A DNA stretch of 64,000 bases from Ghiorsea bivora (GCF_000744415.1 NZ_JQLW01000005.1:162650-226649); one strand, 5' to 3'. Shown: positions 1 to 9,663, counted from the stretch's first letter. Notes: generated by a model from the sequence alone, not told the origin. Made by a program: numbers and translations.

Positions 1-94
1 TAAGCTTGGACTTTTTTTCGGTTGTTTCGGTGACTAACATGCCCGCAAACTAAAAGGCTAAAGGCAATAGTGCAACGTATGGCTATGATGTATC

Positions 95-240
95 AATAAA
101 ACGGCCTACCCACAGAACCCTTTTCGCTTAAGTGGGTTATCGTACTCAGGCATTAGGCAACCCAACCAGTGGGCTTCACACAGCAAAAGTAACATCAAAC
201 CCCTACAGAGCTTATCGACTCAAGTGGGTAGGCCGCAAAA
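95..240 (-). ncRNA. candidate structured RNA (6S-like?)
   Basis: No protein gene is seen in positions 1-299. A 12-base perfect inverted repeat (102-113 with 224-235) closes a stem around about 110 bases. On the minus strand the stem is followed by TTTTATT, terminator-like. The 5' part of the minus strand reads CUUGAGUCGAUAAG, which resembles the CCUGAGCCGAUAUU segment of gammaproteobacterial 6S RNA, and a GAAGCC follows as in 6S. The base run ACCCACTT occurs twice on the minus strand, so an alternative hairpin near the 3' end can form instead of the closing stem. The strand and the 6S identity are inference; a cis-regulatory RNA is also possible. Confidence 0.35.
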
Positions 241-299
241 CCTATCGCCAAGTTTTATCATACGCAAAATCGTGGAAAAGTCAACCTTAAACGTAACAG

Positions 300-578
300 T
301 TAGTTCCTGAAATATACGACAATAAGGTGGTAGCCAAACTTGGATTTAATAGGGCCATGCACTTGTGATAAAGGCTTTTTAAAGACAACTTGCTCTACAG
401 CTTTCACCAGCTGCCCTTGAAATACTTCGCCCAAATCTCCACCTCGCTTGGCAGTAGGGCAAATAGAAAATTTTCGTGCTAACTTGGCAAAGTCTTCGCC
501 TTTATTCAACTTAATCTTAATAGAATCTGCTTCAGCTTTGTTTTTGACCAATATATGTTTTGCCATTGCACTTTTCAT
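300..578 (-). CDS. ppiC: peptidyl-prolyl cis-trans isomerase, parvulin type (PpiC)
   Basis: A 92-residue single-domain parvulin that should catalyse cis-trans isomerisation of prolyl bonds in the cytoplasm. It has no signal peptide and no extra domains. Length and motifs match E. coli PpiC (93 residues): HILVK near the N-terminus, LARKFSICPTAKRGGDLGE in the middle, and FGYHLIVV at the C-terminus carrying the usual F/H active-site residues. The ATG at 578 is chosen because AAGGAG lies about 7 bases upstream; an internal ATG (MAKHILV) is 12 bases further in. It stands alone, divergent from the histidine kinase gene. Confidence 0.9.
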   Translation of the reverse strand: MKSAMAKHILVKNKAEADSIKIKLNKGEDFAKLARKFSICPTAKRGGDLGEVFQGQLVKAVEQVVFKKPLSQVHGPIKSKFGYHLIVVYFRN

Positions 579-698
579 ACATGCTCCTTTTTGCTATATA
601 AATTAGCAAACCCTAAACCCATATTATAAAGGCAAGTGATTTTTTCTATGCGCAATGCTACGATTCGACAGGGTGGGATAGTAACTAATGGAGGGCCT

Positions 699-3347
699 AT
701 GGACACTATTAACACCACACAAGCCCTTAAAATCCGTAAAGAGCAAGTATATTTACTCTACAACTCCTCCTTCAAGGCTGCTATAGCCACAACTATAGCC
801 GCTTGCGTACTAACCTATATGCAATGGTCTTACATTACACATATCACCCTTATACTATGGTTAAGCCTTATAGCTGTCATTAGTATAGCTCGTATTGTTT
901 TTTACTTCGCATTTAAACAAAAACAACCTGCGGCTCAAGATATTAAATTTTGGGAAATGTCTTATACTTCCTTAACTATAGGTGCAGGTCTTGCTTGGGG
1001 GGCTGCAGGTATATTCTTGCTCCCCGAAAACAACTTTGAGTACCAAGCTGCTACGATTATTCTTTTAGCAGGTATGGCAGCAGGCGCTACCACTACCCAT
1101 TCCATATTACGTACACCTGTTTTTATTTTTCTTTTCTTAACCATGGTACCACTTACCATTAATTTACTTCTTGATTATACAAAGTTATCACTCTCCTCTG
1201 CTTTCATGTGCTCTCTTTATACGGTCTTTTTAGCCATCACCGCCAACAACCTTTATAAAACACATTTACAAAACATTACCCTACGTTTGCAAAGCGTGAC
1301 CCGTGAAAAATTCATGCGGGCGTCCCAAGATATGGTGCATCAAACATCCAAAATATTAGAGATGATTGCTAGGGGGGTGCCCGCAACTGAAGTATATAAT
1401 GCCGTCGCCCTGCTTTATGAAAGCAGACATCCTGGCATGCGCTGCTCATTATTAGAGCTAAAAGGAGATACACTCATTCACGGTGGTGCACCAAGTTTAC
1501 CCAAGCCCTATTGTGATGCCATCAACGGCTTAAAAAATGGGCCGAATATAGGTTCATGTGGCACATCAACCTATACCGGGGAACGTGTACTCGTGGAGGA
1601 TATTGCCACAGATCCTAAATGGGAAAACCTCAAGGATGTTGCTCTGCCCCACGGTATGCGCTGCTGTTGGTCTGAGCCAATCAAAAACAACAAAGGGAAG
1701 GTGTTGGGTGCATTTGGCATGTATTATAATCACCCCGCGCTACCCAATGAACTTGAACTGGCAGACTTAGAATCAGGCGCAAGGCTTGCCGGCATAGTCA
1801 TGGAGCGCCAGCAACATGAAGACCTGTTACAAAAGCTTTATGGTGCCTTTGAGCATACCCAAGATGCCATCATGATCTGTGATTTAGAAGCGAAATTGGA
1901 GTATGTGAACCCCGCTTTTGAAAAGATGACGGGGTATTCAGCGCAAGAAGCTGTCGGTCAGTATATCAAAATACTACGCAGCGACCAGCATCCACCAAGT
2001 TTTTATGAAAAACTAGAAGCCCAAGATCATGCTGGGCAACATTGGCAGGGTGAAATCATTATCAAACGCAAAGATGGTACTTTCCTTGAAGTTGAACGAA
2101 CAGTTTCCCCTATTTTTGATCAACATGGTGAAGCCATTTTCCTCGTTGCTATTCAACGCGACCTGACTGAGCACAAATTACTTGAAGCCAAGTTTTCACA
2201 AGCACAAAAAATGGAGGCTGTTGGTACACTTGTGGGTGGTATTGCCCATGATTTCAATAATATTTTGGCTGGCATCACAGGCAATTTATATTTATTACAA
2301 ATGCGTTATGCTCAAGATAGCGATGCCATGCAAAAATTAACGCGTATCGAACAGTTATCCGACCGCGCCACCAGTTTAATCCAGCAAATGTTAACTTTTG
2401 CCCGCAAAGACACAGTTAGCATGACAGACCTTAATCTTAACCAGTTGGTCACTGAAGTATTTGGTTTAATTCGCACCTCCATACCTAAAAATATCGAACT
2501 TAATCTTGATATAGAACAAAATACGACCTTTATTCATGGCGATACCACTCAAATTCACCAAGTATTACTGAACCTTGTCAATAATGCCCGTGATGCCGTG
2601 GAAAACAGCAGCCAACCATGCATTAATGTCACACTAGGTACTTATGATGTTGATGAAGATTTTGTGCAACAGCGACCTTATTTCAAGACTGGTCACTATG
2701 CTTTGTTAAGTATACAAGATAATGGCTGTGGCATACCCGATGAACACTTGGAACACCTCTTTGAACCCTTTTTCACCACCAAAGATGTCGGCAGAGGTAC
2801 AGGTTTGGGTTTATCCATGGTCTTTGGTGCTGTTAAACGCCACCAAGGTTTTGTTGAAGTGGCTAGCCATGAAAATCAGGGCACAACTTTCCATGTCTAC
2901 ATTCCTTTATTACAAAACAAAACAGCTCTGCCAAAAACTGAGAACAGCGACAAACTCACTACCAAAGGTCATGGTGAACTTATTTTATTGGTTGATGATG
3001 AAGCTATGATGCTTGAAATGGGCACCGATGTATTACAATCGCTGGGTTATCGCGTATTACAAGCATCAGATGGTTTAGAAGCTGTTGATATATTCACAGC
3101 CAATCAACACGACATTGCCTTGGTGATTACCGATATTGTGATGCCCCGCCTTGGTGGTATTGAAGCAGCCGAGCGTATTCGAAACATTCAAGCCAATAGC
3201 AAGATTATCTTTTCTTCAGGTTATGACCCCGACAGCACCTTGACCCAAAATATCCTTGCTAAGAATGAAATTATATTAAGTAAACCTTATCACATCAATG
3301 CCTTAAGCGAGGCGATTGCCAAGGCACTGCGTAACAAACAAAATTAA
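699..3347 (+). CDS. membrane hybrid sensor histidine kinase (GAF-PAS-HisKA-HATPase-REC)
   Basis: An 882-residue hybrid two-component sensor. In order: about six N-terminal membrane segments (roughly residues 25-205), a GAF domain (about 210-380), a PAS domain (about 385-500), a HisKA domain with the phospho-accepting His517 in GGIAHDFNN, an HATPase domain (N box NLVNNARDA, G1 DNGCGIP, F box FEPFFTTK, G2 GTGLGL) and a C-terminal receiver domain with Asp812 in ITDIVMP and the KPY lysine. The frame is open from GTG 636, but ATG 699 has GGAGG directly upstream and gives a normal kinase N-terminus, so it is preferred. No separate response regulator or output gene is adjacent, and the signal is unknown. 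Confidence 0.9.
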   Translation: MDTINTTQALKIRKEQVYLLYNSSFKAAIATTIAACVLTYMQWSYITHITLILWLSLIAVISIARIVFYFAFKQKQPAAQDIKFWEMSYTSLTIGAGLAWGAAGIFLLPENNFEYQAATIILLAGMAAGATTTHSILRTPVFIFLFLTMVPLTINLLLDYTKLSLSSAFMCSLYTVFLAITANNLYKTHLQNITLRLQSVTREKFMRASQDMVHQTSKILEMIARGVPATEVYNAVALLYESRHPGMRCSLLELKGDTLIHGGAPSLPKPYCDAINGLKNGPNIGSCGTSTYTGERVLVEDIATDPKWENLKDVALPHGMRCCWSEPIKNNKGKVLGAFGMYYNHPALPNELELADLESGARLAGIVMERQQHEDLLQKLYGAFEHTQDAIMICDLEAKLEYVNPAFEKMTGYSAQEAVGQYIKILRSDQHPPSFYEKLEAQDHAGQHWQGEIIIKRKDGTFLEVERTVSPIFDQHGEAIFLVAIQRDLTEHKLLEAKFSQAQKMEAVGTLVGGIAHDFNNILAGITGNLYLLQMRYAQDSDAMQKLTRIEQLSDRATSLIQQMLTFARKDTVSMTDLNLNQLVTEVFGLIRTSIPKNIELNLDIEQNTTFIHGDTTQIHQVLLNLVNNARDAVENSSQPCINVTLGTYDVDEDFVQQRPYFKTGHYALLSIQDNGCGIPDEHLEHLFEPFFTTKDVGRGTGLGLSMVFGAVKRHQGFVEVASHENQGTTFHVYIPLLQNKTALPKTENSDKLTTKGHGELILLVDDEAMMLEMGTDVLQSLGYRVLQASDGLEAVDIFTANQHDIALVITDIVMPRLGGIEAAERIRNIQANSKIIFSSGYDPDSTLTQNILAKNEIILSKPYHINALSEAIAKALRNKQN

Positions 3348-3353
3348 CTGTGG

Positions 3354-4946
3354 TTACACTACACCTTGAGACTTAAGGTATTCTTCATATGTACCATGAT
3401 AATCGGTAATACCATTTTCAGTAATTTCAATAATGCGTGTCGCCAATGATGATACAAATTCCCTATCATGAGACACAAAAATCAACGTACCTTCGTAACG
3501 CTCCAAAGCTGAGTTTAGCGACTCAATAAATTCCATATCCATGTGGTTGGTGGGCTCATCAAGCAACAATACATTGGGGTTTTGGAACATGAATTTACCA
3601 AATAACATCCGCCCTTTTTCACCACCGGACAATTGTTGAACACGTTTTTCAATATCTTGCTTGGAAAACAACATGCGTCCAAGGTTTCCACGGATTTCTT
3701 GCTCACCATGTTCATCTTTTTTCCACTGTGCCATCCAATCAAACACGGTTTCATTGTCTTTAAAGTCATGGGTATGGTCTTGGGCATAATAACCAATATT
3801 GGCATTTTCAGACCATTTGACCTCACCAGTATCCACAGTTAAATCACCCGCAAGGCAACGCAATAATGTTGTTTTACCAATACCATTGGCACCAATCACT
3901 GCCACCCGCTCCCCAACAGGCACCATCAAATCAAATTTCTTAATCACCTGCTGGTCATCAAAGCTTTTGCTCACACCTTTGAGCTCTAAAGCAATTTTAA
4001 ACAGCTTCTTATCTTGCGTAAAACGCATAAACGGCATCACACGACTGGATACTTTGACTTCATCCAGCTTAATTTTGTCCAATTTTTTAGCCCTAGATTG
4101 TGCTTGGGTTGCTTTGGATGCATTGGCAGAAAAACGGCGCACAAAAGCTTGCAGCTCTGCAATTTCATCTGCTTTTTTGGCATTGCTTTGCAATAGTTTC
4201 TCTTGCACCAAAGCTGCGGCTTCCATGTAATCGTCATAATTACCCGGATACAAACGAATCTCACCATAATCCACATCCGCCATATGCGTGCATACACTGT
4301 TTAAAAAGTGTCTATCATGCGAAATAATAATCATGGTTGCATTGCGCGATAAAATCACCGTTTCCAACCAGCGAATGGCATTAATATCCAAGTTGTTGGT
4401 CGGTTCATCAAGCAGAATAATTTCAGGGTCACCAAACAAGGCTTGGGCTAAAAGTACGCGCAACTTCAACCCCGGCGCAATAGACTTCATTTTCTCATCA
4501 TGCAATTCAATCGGCACATTCATACTCAACAACAAATCAGCCGCATTGGCATCCGCGCTATAGCCATCAAGCTCGGCAAACGCAGCTTCCAAATCACCCG
4601 CGCGCATCCCATCTTCTTCGCTCATTTCAGGCAGCGCATAAATCGCATCTTTTTCTTCTTTGATTTTCCACAGCTCTTCATAACCCATCATCACGGTATC
4701 AAGCACAGTATGTTCTTCAAAAGCAAAGTGATCTTGGCGCAATTTACCAATGCGCTGATGTTCCCCAATCTGCACAGAACCCGCCGTAGGCACCAAATCA
4801 CCACCCAAAATCTTCATAAATGTAGACTTACCGCAGCCATTGGCACCAATCAAGCCATAACGGTTATTGTCACTAAATTTGACCGTAACATTTTCAAACA
4901 AGGGCTTCTGCCCGAATTGCATTGTAATACCAGTTGTAGAAATCAT
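3354..4946 (-). CDS. ybiT: ABC-F family ATPase YbiT
   Basis: A soluble tandem-ATPase protein of 530 residues, the exact length of E. coli YbiT. ABC-F proteins bind the ribosome E site and relieve stalled translation; they do not transport. Two ATPase domains carry Walker [10 protein letters not shown] (about residue 37) and GANGIGKTT (about 350), Walker [11 protein letters not shown] and [10 protein letters not shown], and the linker between them is Lys/Ala-rich. The first signature motif is the variant APGLKLR, as is usual for YbiT, and the second is LSGGEKGR. It converges with the histidine kinase gene only 6 bases away, leaving little room for separate terminators. Confidence 0.9.
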   Translation of the reverse strand: MISTTGITMQFGQKPLFENVTVKFSDNNRYGLIGANGCGKSTFMKILGGDLVPTAGSVQIGEHQRIGKLRQDHFAFEEHTVLDTVMMGYEELWKIKEEKDAIYALPEMSEEDGMRAGDLEAAFAELDGYSADANAADLLLSMNVPIELHDEKMKSIAPGLKLRVLLAQALFGDPEIILLDEPTNNLDINAIRWLETVILSRNATMIIISHDRHFLNSVCTHMADVDYGEIRLYPGNYDDYMEAAALVQEKLLQSNAKKADEIAELQAFVRRFSANASKATQAQSRAKKLDKIKLDEVKVSSRVMPFMRFTQDKKLFKIALELKGVSKSFDDQQVIKKFDLMVPVGERVAVIGANGIGKTTLLRCLAGDLTVDTGEVKWSENANIGYYAQDHTHDFKDNETVFDWMAQWKKDEHGEQEIRGNLGRMLFSKQDIEKRVQQLSGGEKGRMLFGKFMFQNPNVLLLDEPTNHMDMEFIESLNSALERYEGTLIFVSHDREFVSSLATRIIEITENGITDYHGTYEEYLKSQGVV

Positions 4947-5128
4947 TGTTTATAACCGTGAAACACATAAATTTAATCACTACATCGCACACATAATGAT
5001 TTTGAGGGGAAACGCAGGATAGGGTCGGATTAGAGATATACAAGGAAAGCCCACAATGTAAGATTTTTTACTGGCAAAACAACAGCTCAAACCCTAGTGT
5101 TGATCGCGTTGTTTATGAGGGGAGTTTC

Positions 5129-6028
5129 ATGTCAAAACAAGTTAAACCTTTTTTGAAGTGGGCAGGTGGTAAAACACAACTTCTTAGCGATATTCAGTCC
5201 CGCTTCCCTTTCCAAAAGCATGATAAGTTCACTTTTATTGAGCCGTTTGTAGGTAGTGGTGCTGTCCTTTTTTGGGTGCTCAACAACTTCCCTAATGTGA
5301 AAAAATGTGTCATCAATGATATCAACGCCGATCTTATCAATACCTACAATACCATCCGCAGTAATGTGGATGCCCTCATCAAGCAATTGGCAGTATGGGA
5401 AAAAGAATATCATCAGTTAGCTGAAAATATAGATGTAAAAAAAGAATACTACTATGCTAAGCGCGCAGCGTTTAACACAAAAAAAGAAAACAATCTTACC
5501 CAAGCAGCCTTGTTTATTTTCTTAAACAGAACATGTTTTAATGGTTTATATCGCGTAAACAGAAGTGGCGGGTTTAATGTGCCTATCGGCAGCTATAAAG
5601 CACCTAGGATTTGCGATGCGGAAAACCTGAAAAAAGTGAGCGAAGCACTACAAAGGGTAACTATTCTTCATGGTGACTTTGAAGAAACGGTTAAATATGC
5701 CGAAGAAAACACCATGTTTTATCTCGATCCGCCATACAAACCCCTTAGCGAATCATCTAGCTTCAATGCTTACGCTAAAGATGAATTTAACGACCGCGAG
5801 CAAGTCCGCCTAAGAGACTTCTGTAACACCTTGAATAACCATGGTCATGCTTGGATTTTAAGCAATTCTGATGTAAGCCAGATGGAAGAAAAAAACATGT
5901 TCTTTGATGATTTATATTCAGGTTATAAAATTAACCGAGTTTTGGCGAAACGATCTATCAACTCGAACTCGGCAAAGCGTGGCAGTATCCATGAGCTTCT
6001 TATTACGAATCAAGCGAGTGTCGCTTAA
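5129..6028 (+). CDS. DNA adenine methyltransferase, DpnM/Dam type (GATC)
   Basis: An alpha-class N6-adenine methyltransferase of the D12 family, 299 residues, expected to methylate GATC in duplex DNA and protect the host from the next gene's endonuclease. Seen: FLKWAGGKTQLL (8-19), the AdoMet motif EPFVGSGAV (38-46), NRTCFNGLYRVN in the middle, and the catalytic DPPY at 200-203. ATG 5129 has GAGGGGAG about 6 bases upstream. It is the first gene of a five-gene operon. GATC specificity is inferred from the family and from the adjoining DpnII-type nuclease. A GATC lies just upstream in GTTGATCGCG and might allow feedback, which is speculative. Confidence 0.92.
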   Translation: MSKQVKPFLKWAGGKTQLLSDIQSRFPFQKHDKFTFIEPFVGSGAVLFWVLNNFPNVKKCVINDINADLINTYNTIRSNVDALIKQLAVWEKEYHQLAENIDVKKEYYYAKRAAFNTKKENNLTQAALFIFLNRTCFNGLYRVNRSGGFNVPIGSYKAPRICDAENLKKVSEALQRVTILHGDFEETVKYAEENTMFYLDPPYKPLSESSSFNAYAKDEFNDREQVRLRDFCNTLNNHGHAWILSNSDVSQMEEKNMFFDDLYSGYKINRVLAKRSINSNSAKRGSIHELLITNQASVA

Positions 6029-6029
6029 G

Positions 6030-6962
6030 ATGAAGAAGTTAACGGAGTGGCTAAATCTTAAATCAGATGATGAACTCTTTGAATACTTTCAAAACACTTT
6101 AAAGCTTAAAGGCATCACCCAATGGGATTATTATGTGAATTGGGACAAAGTTTACCGTGGGGTTCTCCCATATGAAAAAGAGTTGAACTTATTGAATGTA
6201 TTGATTGGCAAAGATGATATTTTCACTGAACTCACAAGCTTAATTTTAGAATACCCTAAAGTTGTTAACGCAATCCCTCTCTTGCTAGCCATTCGTTTTA
6301 AAACAAAAAAAGCGCAAGAGTTTAACATTTTAATTGACCCCGTGAATTACCAATATGATAACTTTGACCTCTCTATTAAAGAACCAAACCAAGAAGAAGC
6401 GCAAAGTATTGCAACTTTCTTTATAAATTCAGGCTTAGGCAAGCTTGTCCAAGACAAAAAAGTGAAAAACCTTGTTGATTTTGCAACAGGTGTGGAAGTA
6501 GGGCTAGACAGCAATGGTCGTAAAAATAGAAGCGGGCACCAAATGGAAAATTTGGTGGAACGATATATTCAAGAAGCCTGCACTGAGCTGAGTCTTCCTT
6601 ACCTCAAAGAAGCAAATGCAAAAACCATCAAAGATGCTTGGGATATTGATATAGCCATAGATGAAGAAATACTGAAATCCTCAAGAAGAATGGACTTCGT
6701 TGTAAATAAACAAGGTAAGTTGTTCTTCTTTGAAGTGAACTTCTATAATGGTGGTGGTTCTAAGCTTAAATCAACAGCTACAGAATACATAAAAATGAAT
6801 GAGCATTGGAACAACCAAGGTATTGAATTTGTTTGGGTTACAGATGGTGCTGGCTGGGTTAAAACATTGCAGCCACTTCGCGAATATTTTGATACGGCTA
6901 AGTACTTATTAAACTTGGAAATGCTAAGAAATGAAATTATCCTTAAAGTTTTGAGGGACTAA
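6030..6962 (+). CDS. type II restriction endonuclease, DpnII/MboI family (GATC)
   Basis: A 310-residue restriction enzyme predicted to cut unmethylated GATC. The C-terminal half carries the family signature: DFVV with Asp222, then FEVNFYN with Glu235, then GGGSKLKSTATEY. The Asn two residues after the glutamate instead of Lys is normal for the DpnII family (ETNFY in DpnII). The frame is open from 5904, but ATG 6030 (MKKLTEWLN) is chosen: it begins one base after the methylase stop and the longer version would overlap that gene by 125 bases. Tight linkage suggests translational coupling, so that methylase is made first. Codon use is clearly AT-rich. Confidence 0.88.
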   Translation: MKKLTEWLNLKSDDELFEYFQNTLKLKGITQWDYYVNWDKVYRGVLPYEKELNLLNVLIGKDDIFTELTSLILEYPKVVNAIPLLLAIRFKTKKAQEFNILIDPVNYQYDNFDLSIKEPNQEEAQSIATFFINSGLGKLVQDKKVKNLVDFATGVEVGLDSNGRKNRSGHQMENLVERYIQEACTELSLPYLKEANAKTIKDAWDIDIAIDEEILKSSRRMDFVVNKQGKLFFFEVNFYNGGGSKLKSTATEYIKMNEHWNNQGIEFVWVTDGAGWVKTLQPLREYFDTAKYLLNLEMLRNEIILKVLRD

Positions 6963-6964
6963 TT

Positions 6965-7915
6965 ATGTCATATAAAGCAGAGCTAAAAAATATTCCAATT
7001 AAATCCTTGGATAGAAATCCTGAAAACCCAAGAATATTTTTTAGACAAGAAGAGTTGGAGCAGCTATTAGTCTCAATAAAAAAAATAGGGTTACAGGTTC
7101 CGATTTCAGTTTATCGTGATGATGATAATAAATTCATTATTATTGATGGTGAAAGACGCTGGAGAACCTTCTTAAAGTTAAACTACCCTTCCATTCCCGC
7201 TATTATACAAGAAAAGCCTTCTGAATTAGAAAACTTATTACTCATGTTTAATATTCATGGGCTCAGAGAACAATGGGATATTTTTACTATTGCCAATAAG
7301 ATTGAGCGTGTAATTGATCTAATAAGAACCAAGAAAGGTTCGGAACCTCTTGAACGAGAAATAAGTGCTGAAACAGGAATGACCTCTGGAGTTATCCGAC
7401 GTTGTAAACTAATTATTGCATTACCAATGAGGTTTAAGAATCTAATCAAGGAAGAGTTGCAAAAACCAAAAAAAGACCAGCTTTACTCTGAAGATTTCTT
7501 CCTTGAGATGGAGCAGTCATTAAGAAGTGTTACGAAAAGGTTCCCTCAAATATTATCAGAAGATAATATTGATAAAGTCCGAGATATTTTGATTGAAAAG
7601 TACATACGGAAAGATATTAAAAGTGTTACTGACTTCAGAAAATTGACCAAGATTGCAACTGCCATTGATGGCGAAGCTTATAGCCCTGAATTAATAGAAA
7701 AGGAATTGAACACAATATTTACTGATAATAGTGTTGGTATTATTGAAGTTTACAATGAGACCGTTCAATCTCACTATGAAGACAGGCTTATTTCAAATAA
7801 TATAAACTTGTTCTTTGCGAAACTTGATGCCTTGTCAGCAGAACAAATTCAAGACCCTCTACTGAAAGATGCTCTTCTTAAAATCCGAAATCGTATTAAT
7901 GACCTTTTACAATAA
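6965..7915 (+). CDS. ParB/Srx-fold domain protein inside the restriction operon
   Basis: A 316-residue protein with an N-terminal ParB-like domain (about 8-120): IPIKSLDRNPENPR, then DGERRWRTF containing the GERR motif (62-65) that binds nucleotide in ParB CTPases, then NIHGLREQWD where ParB has its third nucleotide-contacting motif. A helix-turn-helix-like stretch follows (EISAETGMTSGVIRRCKLI). The C-terminal part (about 160-316) is helical and not recognised. It starts 3 bases after the endonuclease gene. No parA partner or parS-like repeats are seen, so a chromosome-segregation role is unlikely; a regulatory or DNA-loading role in defence is inference. It is more AT-rich than flanking core genes. 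Confidence 0.75.
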   Translation: MSYKAELKNIPIKSLDRNPENPRIFFRQEELEQLLVSIKKIGLQVPISVYRDDDNKFIIIDGERRWRTFLKLNYPSIPAIIQEKPSELENLLLMFNIHGLREQWDIFTIANKIERVIDLIRTKKGSEPLEREISAETGMTSGVIRRCKLIIALPMRFKNLIKEELQKPKKDQLYSEDFFLEMEQSLRSVTKRFPQILSEDNIDKVRDILIEKYIRKDIKSVTDFRKLTKIATAIDGEAYSPELIEKELNTIFTDNSVGIIEVYNETVQSHYEDRLISNNINLFFAKLDALSAEQIQDPLLKDALLKIRNRINDLLQ

Positions 7916-7920
7916 CAGAT

Positions 7921-8766
7921 ATGAATACATATTTGTTATTAGAACCCGATTTGGCGGAAGTTGCAGAGGCATCAATAAAAAAAATTCAACAAAGGCTTGG
8001 TTGTAAAAAACCTAAAATAGAGGAGCCATTTGATCCCAACATAAATTACTGTCCAACAATTCATTGGAAAACTAAAACTCATATAGTTGTTTGTGATGTT
8101 GCCTCAAGTCCTTTTCCAGATTCAATTCGTGATTTCTATTCTGATGTTTCTGTAAAAGGTATAGCTGTAAAAGTTATTATTGCTTACCCTCTTGAGCGAC
8201 AGACTGACATCAAAAAATATGAAGCGGAGAAAAAGAAAGCCAAAGAGTATGGTATAGGTCTAATATCATTTGATTCTGGTGGTTTCGCCGCAATTGAAAA
8301 TTTAGGTGTCTCAATACCCTTACATTTATCACCAATTAGACTAAGTGATTATAAACAAAAAATTCGCCCTCTAATTGAAGAGGCATATGAAGCCTATATG
8401 ATTGATGGGAAGCCTGAGGTTGGACTTCAAAAGCTAGGGCAATCTATAGAAAATATCGTATTAAATTTAGCCTGTGAGGCTAAGAAAAAAGATAAGTTTA
8501 CCTTTAGTGGCTTTAATCCGCCAACATACATAGCTCAAAGCAAACTAATTGGGGAACTAATTAAAGAAAGTATTGTTGATGTTGGTGTTCTGGGGATGTG
8601 TAAATCGTTTTGTAAGGATCGCAATGCAGTTAGTCATAAGCCTAAGTCTCGCAAAGAAGCAATATCAATTGAAGAAAAAATGAAAGCCAACTTTAATATT
8701 GGCTTAAGAATTTTACTCGACTTACCTACAGCTTTGACTCAAAAACATTATAAGTTAAAGCCTTGA
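7921..8766 (+). CDS. uncharacterised protein with C-terminal R-x4-H (HEPN-like) motif
   Basis: 281 residues, no family recognised with confidence. Residues 45-135 alternate predicted strands and helices (HIVVCDVASS, VKVIIAYP, YGIGLISFD), like a nuclease-fold core but without an obvious PD-(D/E)xK set. The C-terminal part (about 145-270) is helical and contains CKDRNAVSHK, an R234-x4-H239 motif as found in HEPN RNases and abortive-infection proteins. It begins 5 bases after the ParB-like gene and ends 3 bases before the second methylase, so it is part of the operon. A role as a toxic RNase effector is inference; the motif alone can occur by chance. Confidence 0.6.
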   Translation: MNTYLLLEPDLAEVAEASIKKIQQRLGCKKPKIEEPFDPNINYCPTIHWKTKTHIVVCDVASSPFPDSIRDFYSDVSVKGIAVKVIIAYPLERQTDIKKYEAEKKKAKEYGIGLISFDSGGFAAIENLGVSIPLHLSPIRLSDYKQKIRPLIEEAYEAYMIDGKPEVGLQKLGQSIENIVLNLACEAKKKDKFTFSGFNPPTYIAQSKLIGELIKESIVDVGVLGMCKSFCKDRNAVSHKPKSRKEAISIEEKMKANFNIGLRILLDLPTALTQKHYKLKP

Positions 8767-8769
8767 TAA

Positions 8770-9660
8770 GTGATTCGTTCGTATTTTAAATCTAATGACC
8801 ATGCTTTTACTATACTAAAGAATGACTCTTTAAAAATTCTTCCAAAATTCAAGTTTGAATTTGATATGATTTTTGCAGATCCACCTTATTTTTTATCTAA
8901 TGATGGTTTAACAATAAAGAATGGAAAAATAGTTAGTGTAAACAAAGGAAAATGGGACAAATCGTTAGGTGCGAAAGAAATGAACAAGTTTAACCGAAGA
9001 TGGTTAAAACTTGCTCGAAATAAATTAAAAGATAATGGCACTATTTGGATTAGCGGCACAGCACATAATATTTTCAACATTGGGCAACTATTAACCGAAC
9101 TAGATTTCAAGGTTTTAAACATCATTACATGGGAAAAGACCAACCCACCACCAAACTTCTCATGTAGGTATTTCACGCATTCCACAGAATTTGTTATCTG
9201 GGCAAGGAAGCATGAAAAAGTGCCTCACTATTATAATTATAAGCTGATGAAAGAACTAAATGATGGCAAACAAATGAAAGATGTATGGCGCTTGCCTGCT
9301 ATTGCAAAATGGGAAAAGTCTTGTGGCAAACACCCCACGCAAAAACCATTGTCATTACTCACAAGAATCATTCTTGCATCCACGCAAAAAGGTGCTTGGA
9401 TTTTAGATCCTTTTGCAGGCAGCAGTACAACTGGTATCGCTGCAAACCTGCTTGGGCGTAGGTATTTGGGTATTGACCAAGAAGAAGCGTTTTTAGAAAT
9501 AAGTAAGGCTAGAAAACTTGAAATTGAGAACCCTGCTATTGCTGATTTATACCGTTCAAAAATTAGAGGGTTTATCGACAAGCGGCAGCTTTCAGAGTTT
9601 GTTGCAAATGAACCTGAAAGTGAATATTTAGTTCAGTCTCTTGATAAAATCATCAAGTAA
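8770..9660 (+). CDS. second DNA adenine methyltransferase, DpnA-like beta class
   Basis: A 296-residue beta-class N6-adenine methyltransferase: the catalytic motif comes first (FADPPYFLSNDG, D37-Y40) and the AdoMet motif last (DPFAGSSTTG from residue 213). DpnA of the DpnII system has this arrangement and methylates GATC also in single-stranded DNA; that function is inferred here. The start is GTG 8770, 3 bases after the previous stop; no ATG fits before the catalytic motif. In the classical locus dpnA sits between dpnM and the endonuclease gene; here it is last, after two extra genes. It converges on the tautomerase gene 3 bases away. Confidence 0.88.
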   Translation: MIRSYFKSNDHAFTILKNDSLKILPKFKFEFDMIFADPPYFLSNDGLTIKNGKIVSVNKGKWDKSLGAKEMNKFNRRWLKLARNKLKDNGTIWISGTAHNIFNIGQLLTELDFKVLNIITWEKTNPPPNFSCRYFTHSTEFVIWARKHEKVPHYYNYKLMKELNDGKQMKDVWRLPAIAKWEKSCGKHPTQKPLSLLTRIILASTQKGAWILDPFAGSSTTGIAANLLGRRYLGIDQEEAFLEISKARKLEIENPAIADLYRSKIRGFIDKRQLSEFVANEPESEYLVQSLDKIIK

Positions 9661-9663
9661 AAC

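Noticed and set aside
636-698. GTG 636 as the start of the histidine kinase
   Set aside because: ATG 699 has a GGAGG site and removes an arginine-rich extension without family likeness.
4500-4955. 151-codon open frame opposite ybiT
   Set aside because: It is antisense to the conserved ATPase gene and has an unnatural residue composition; other long frames opposite ybiT (3799-4230) are the same effect.
6965-7915. Plasmid partition locus
   Set aside because: No ParA-type ATPase and no repeated parS-like sequences near the ParB-like gene.
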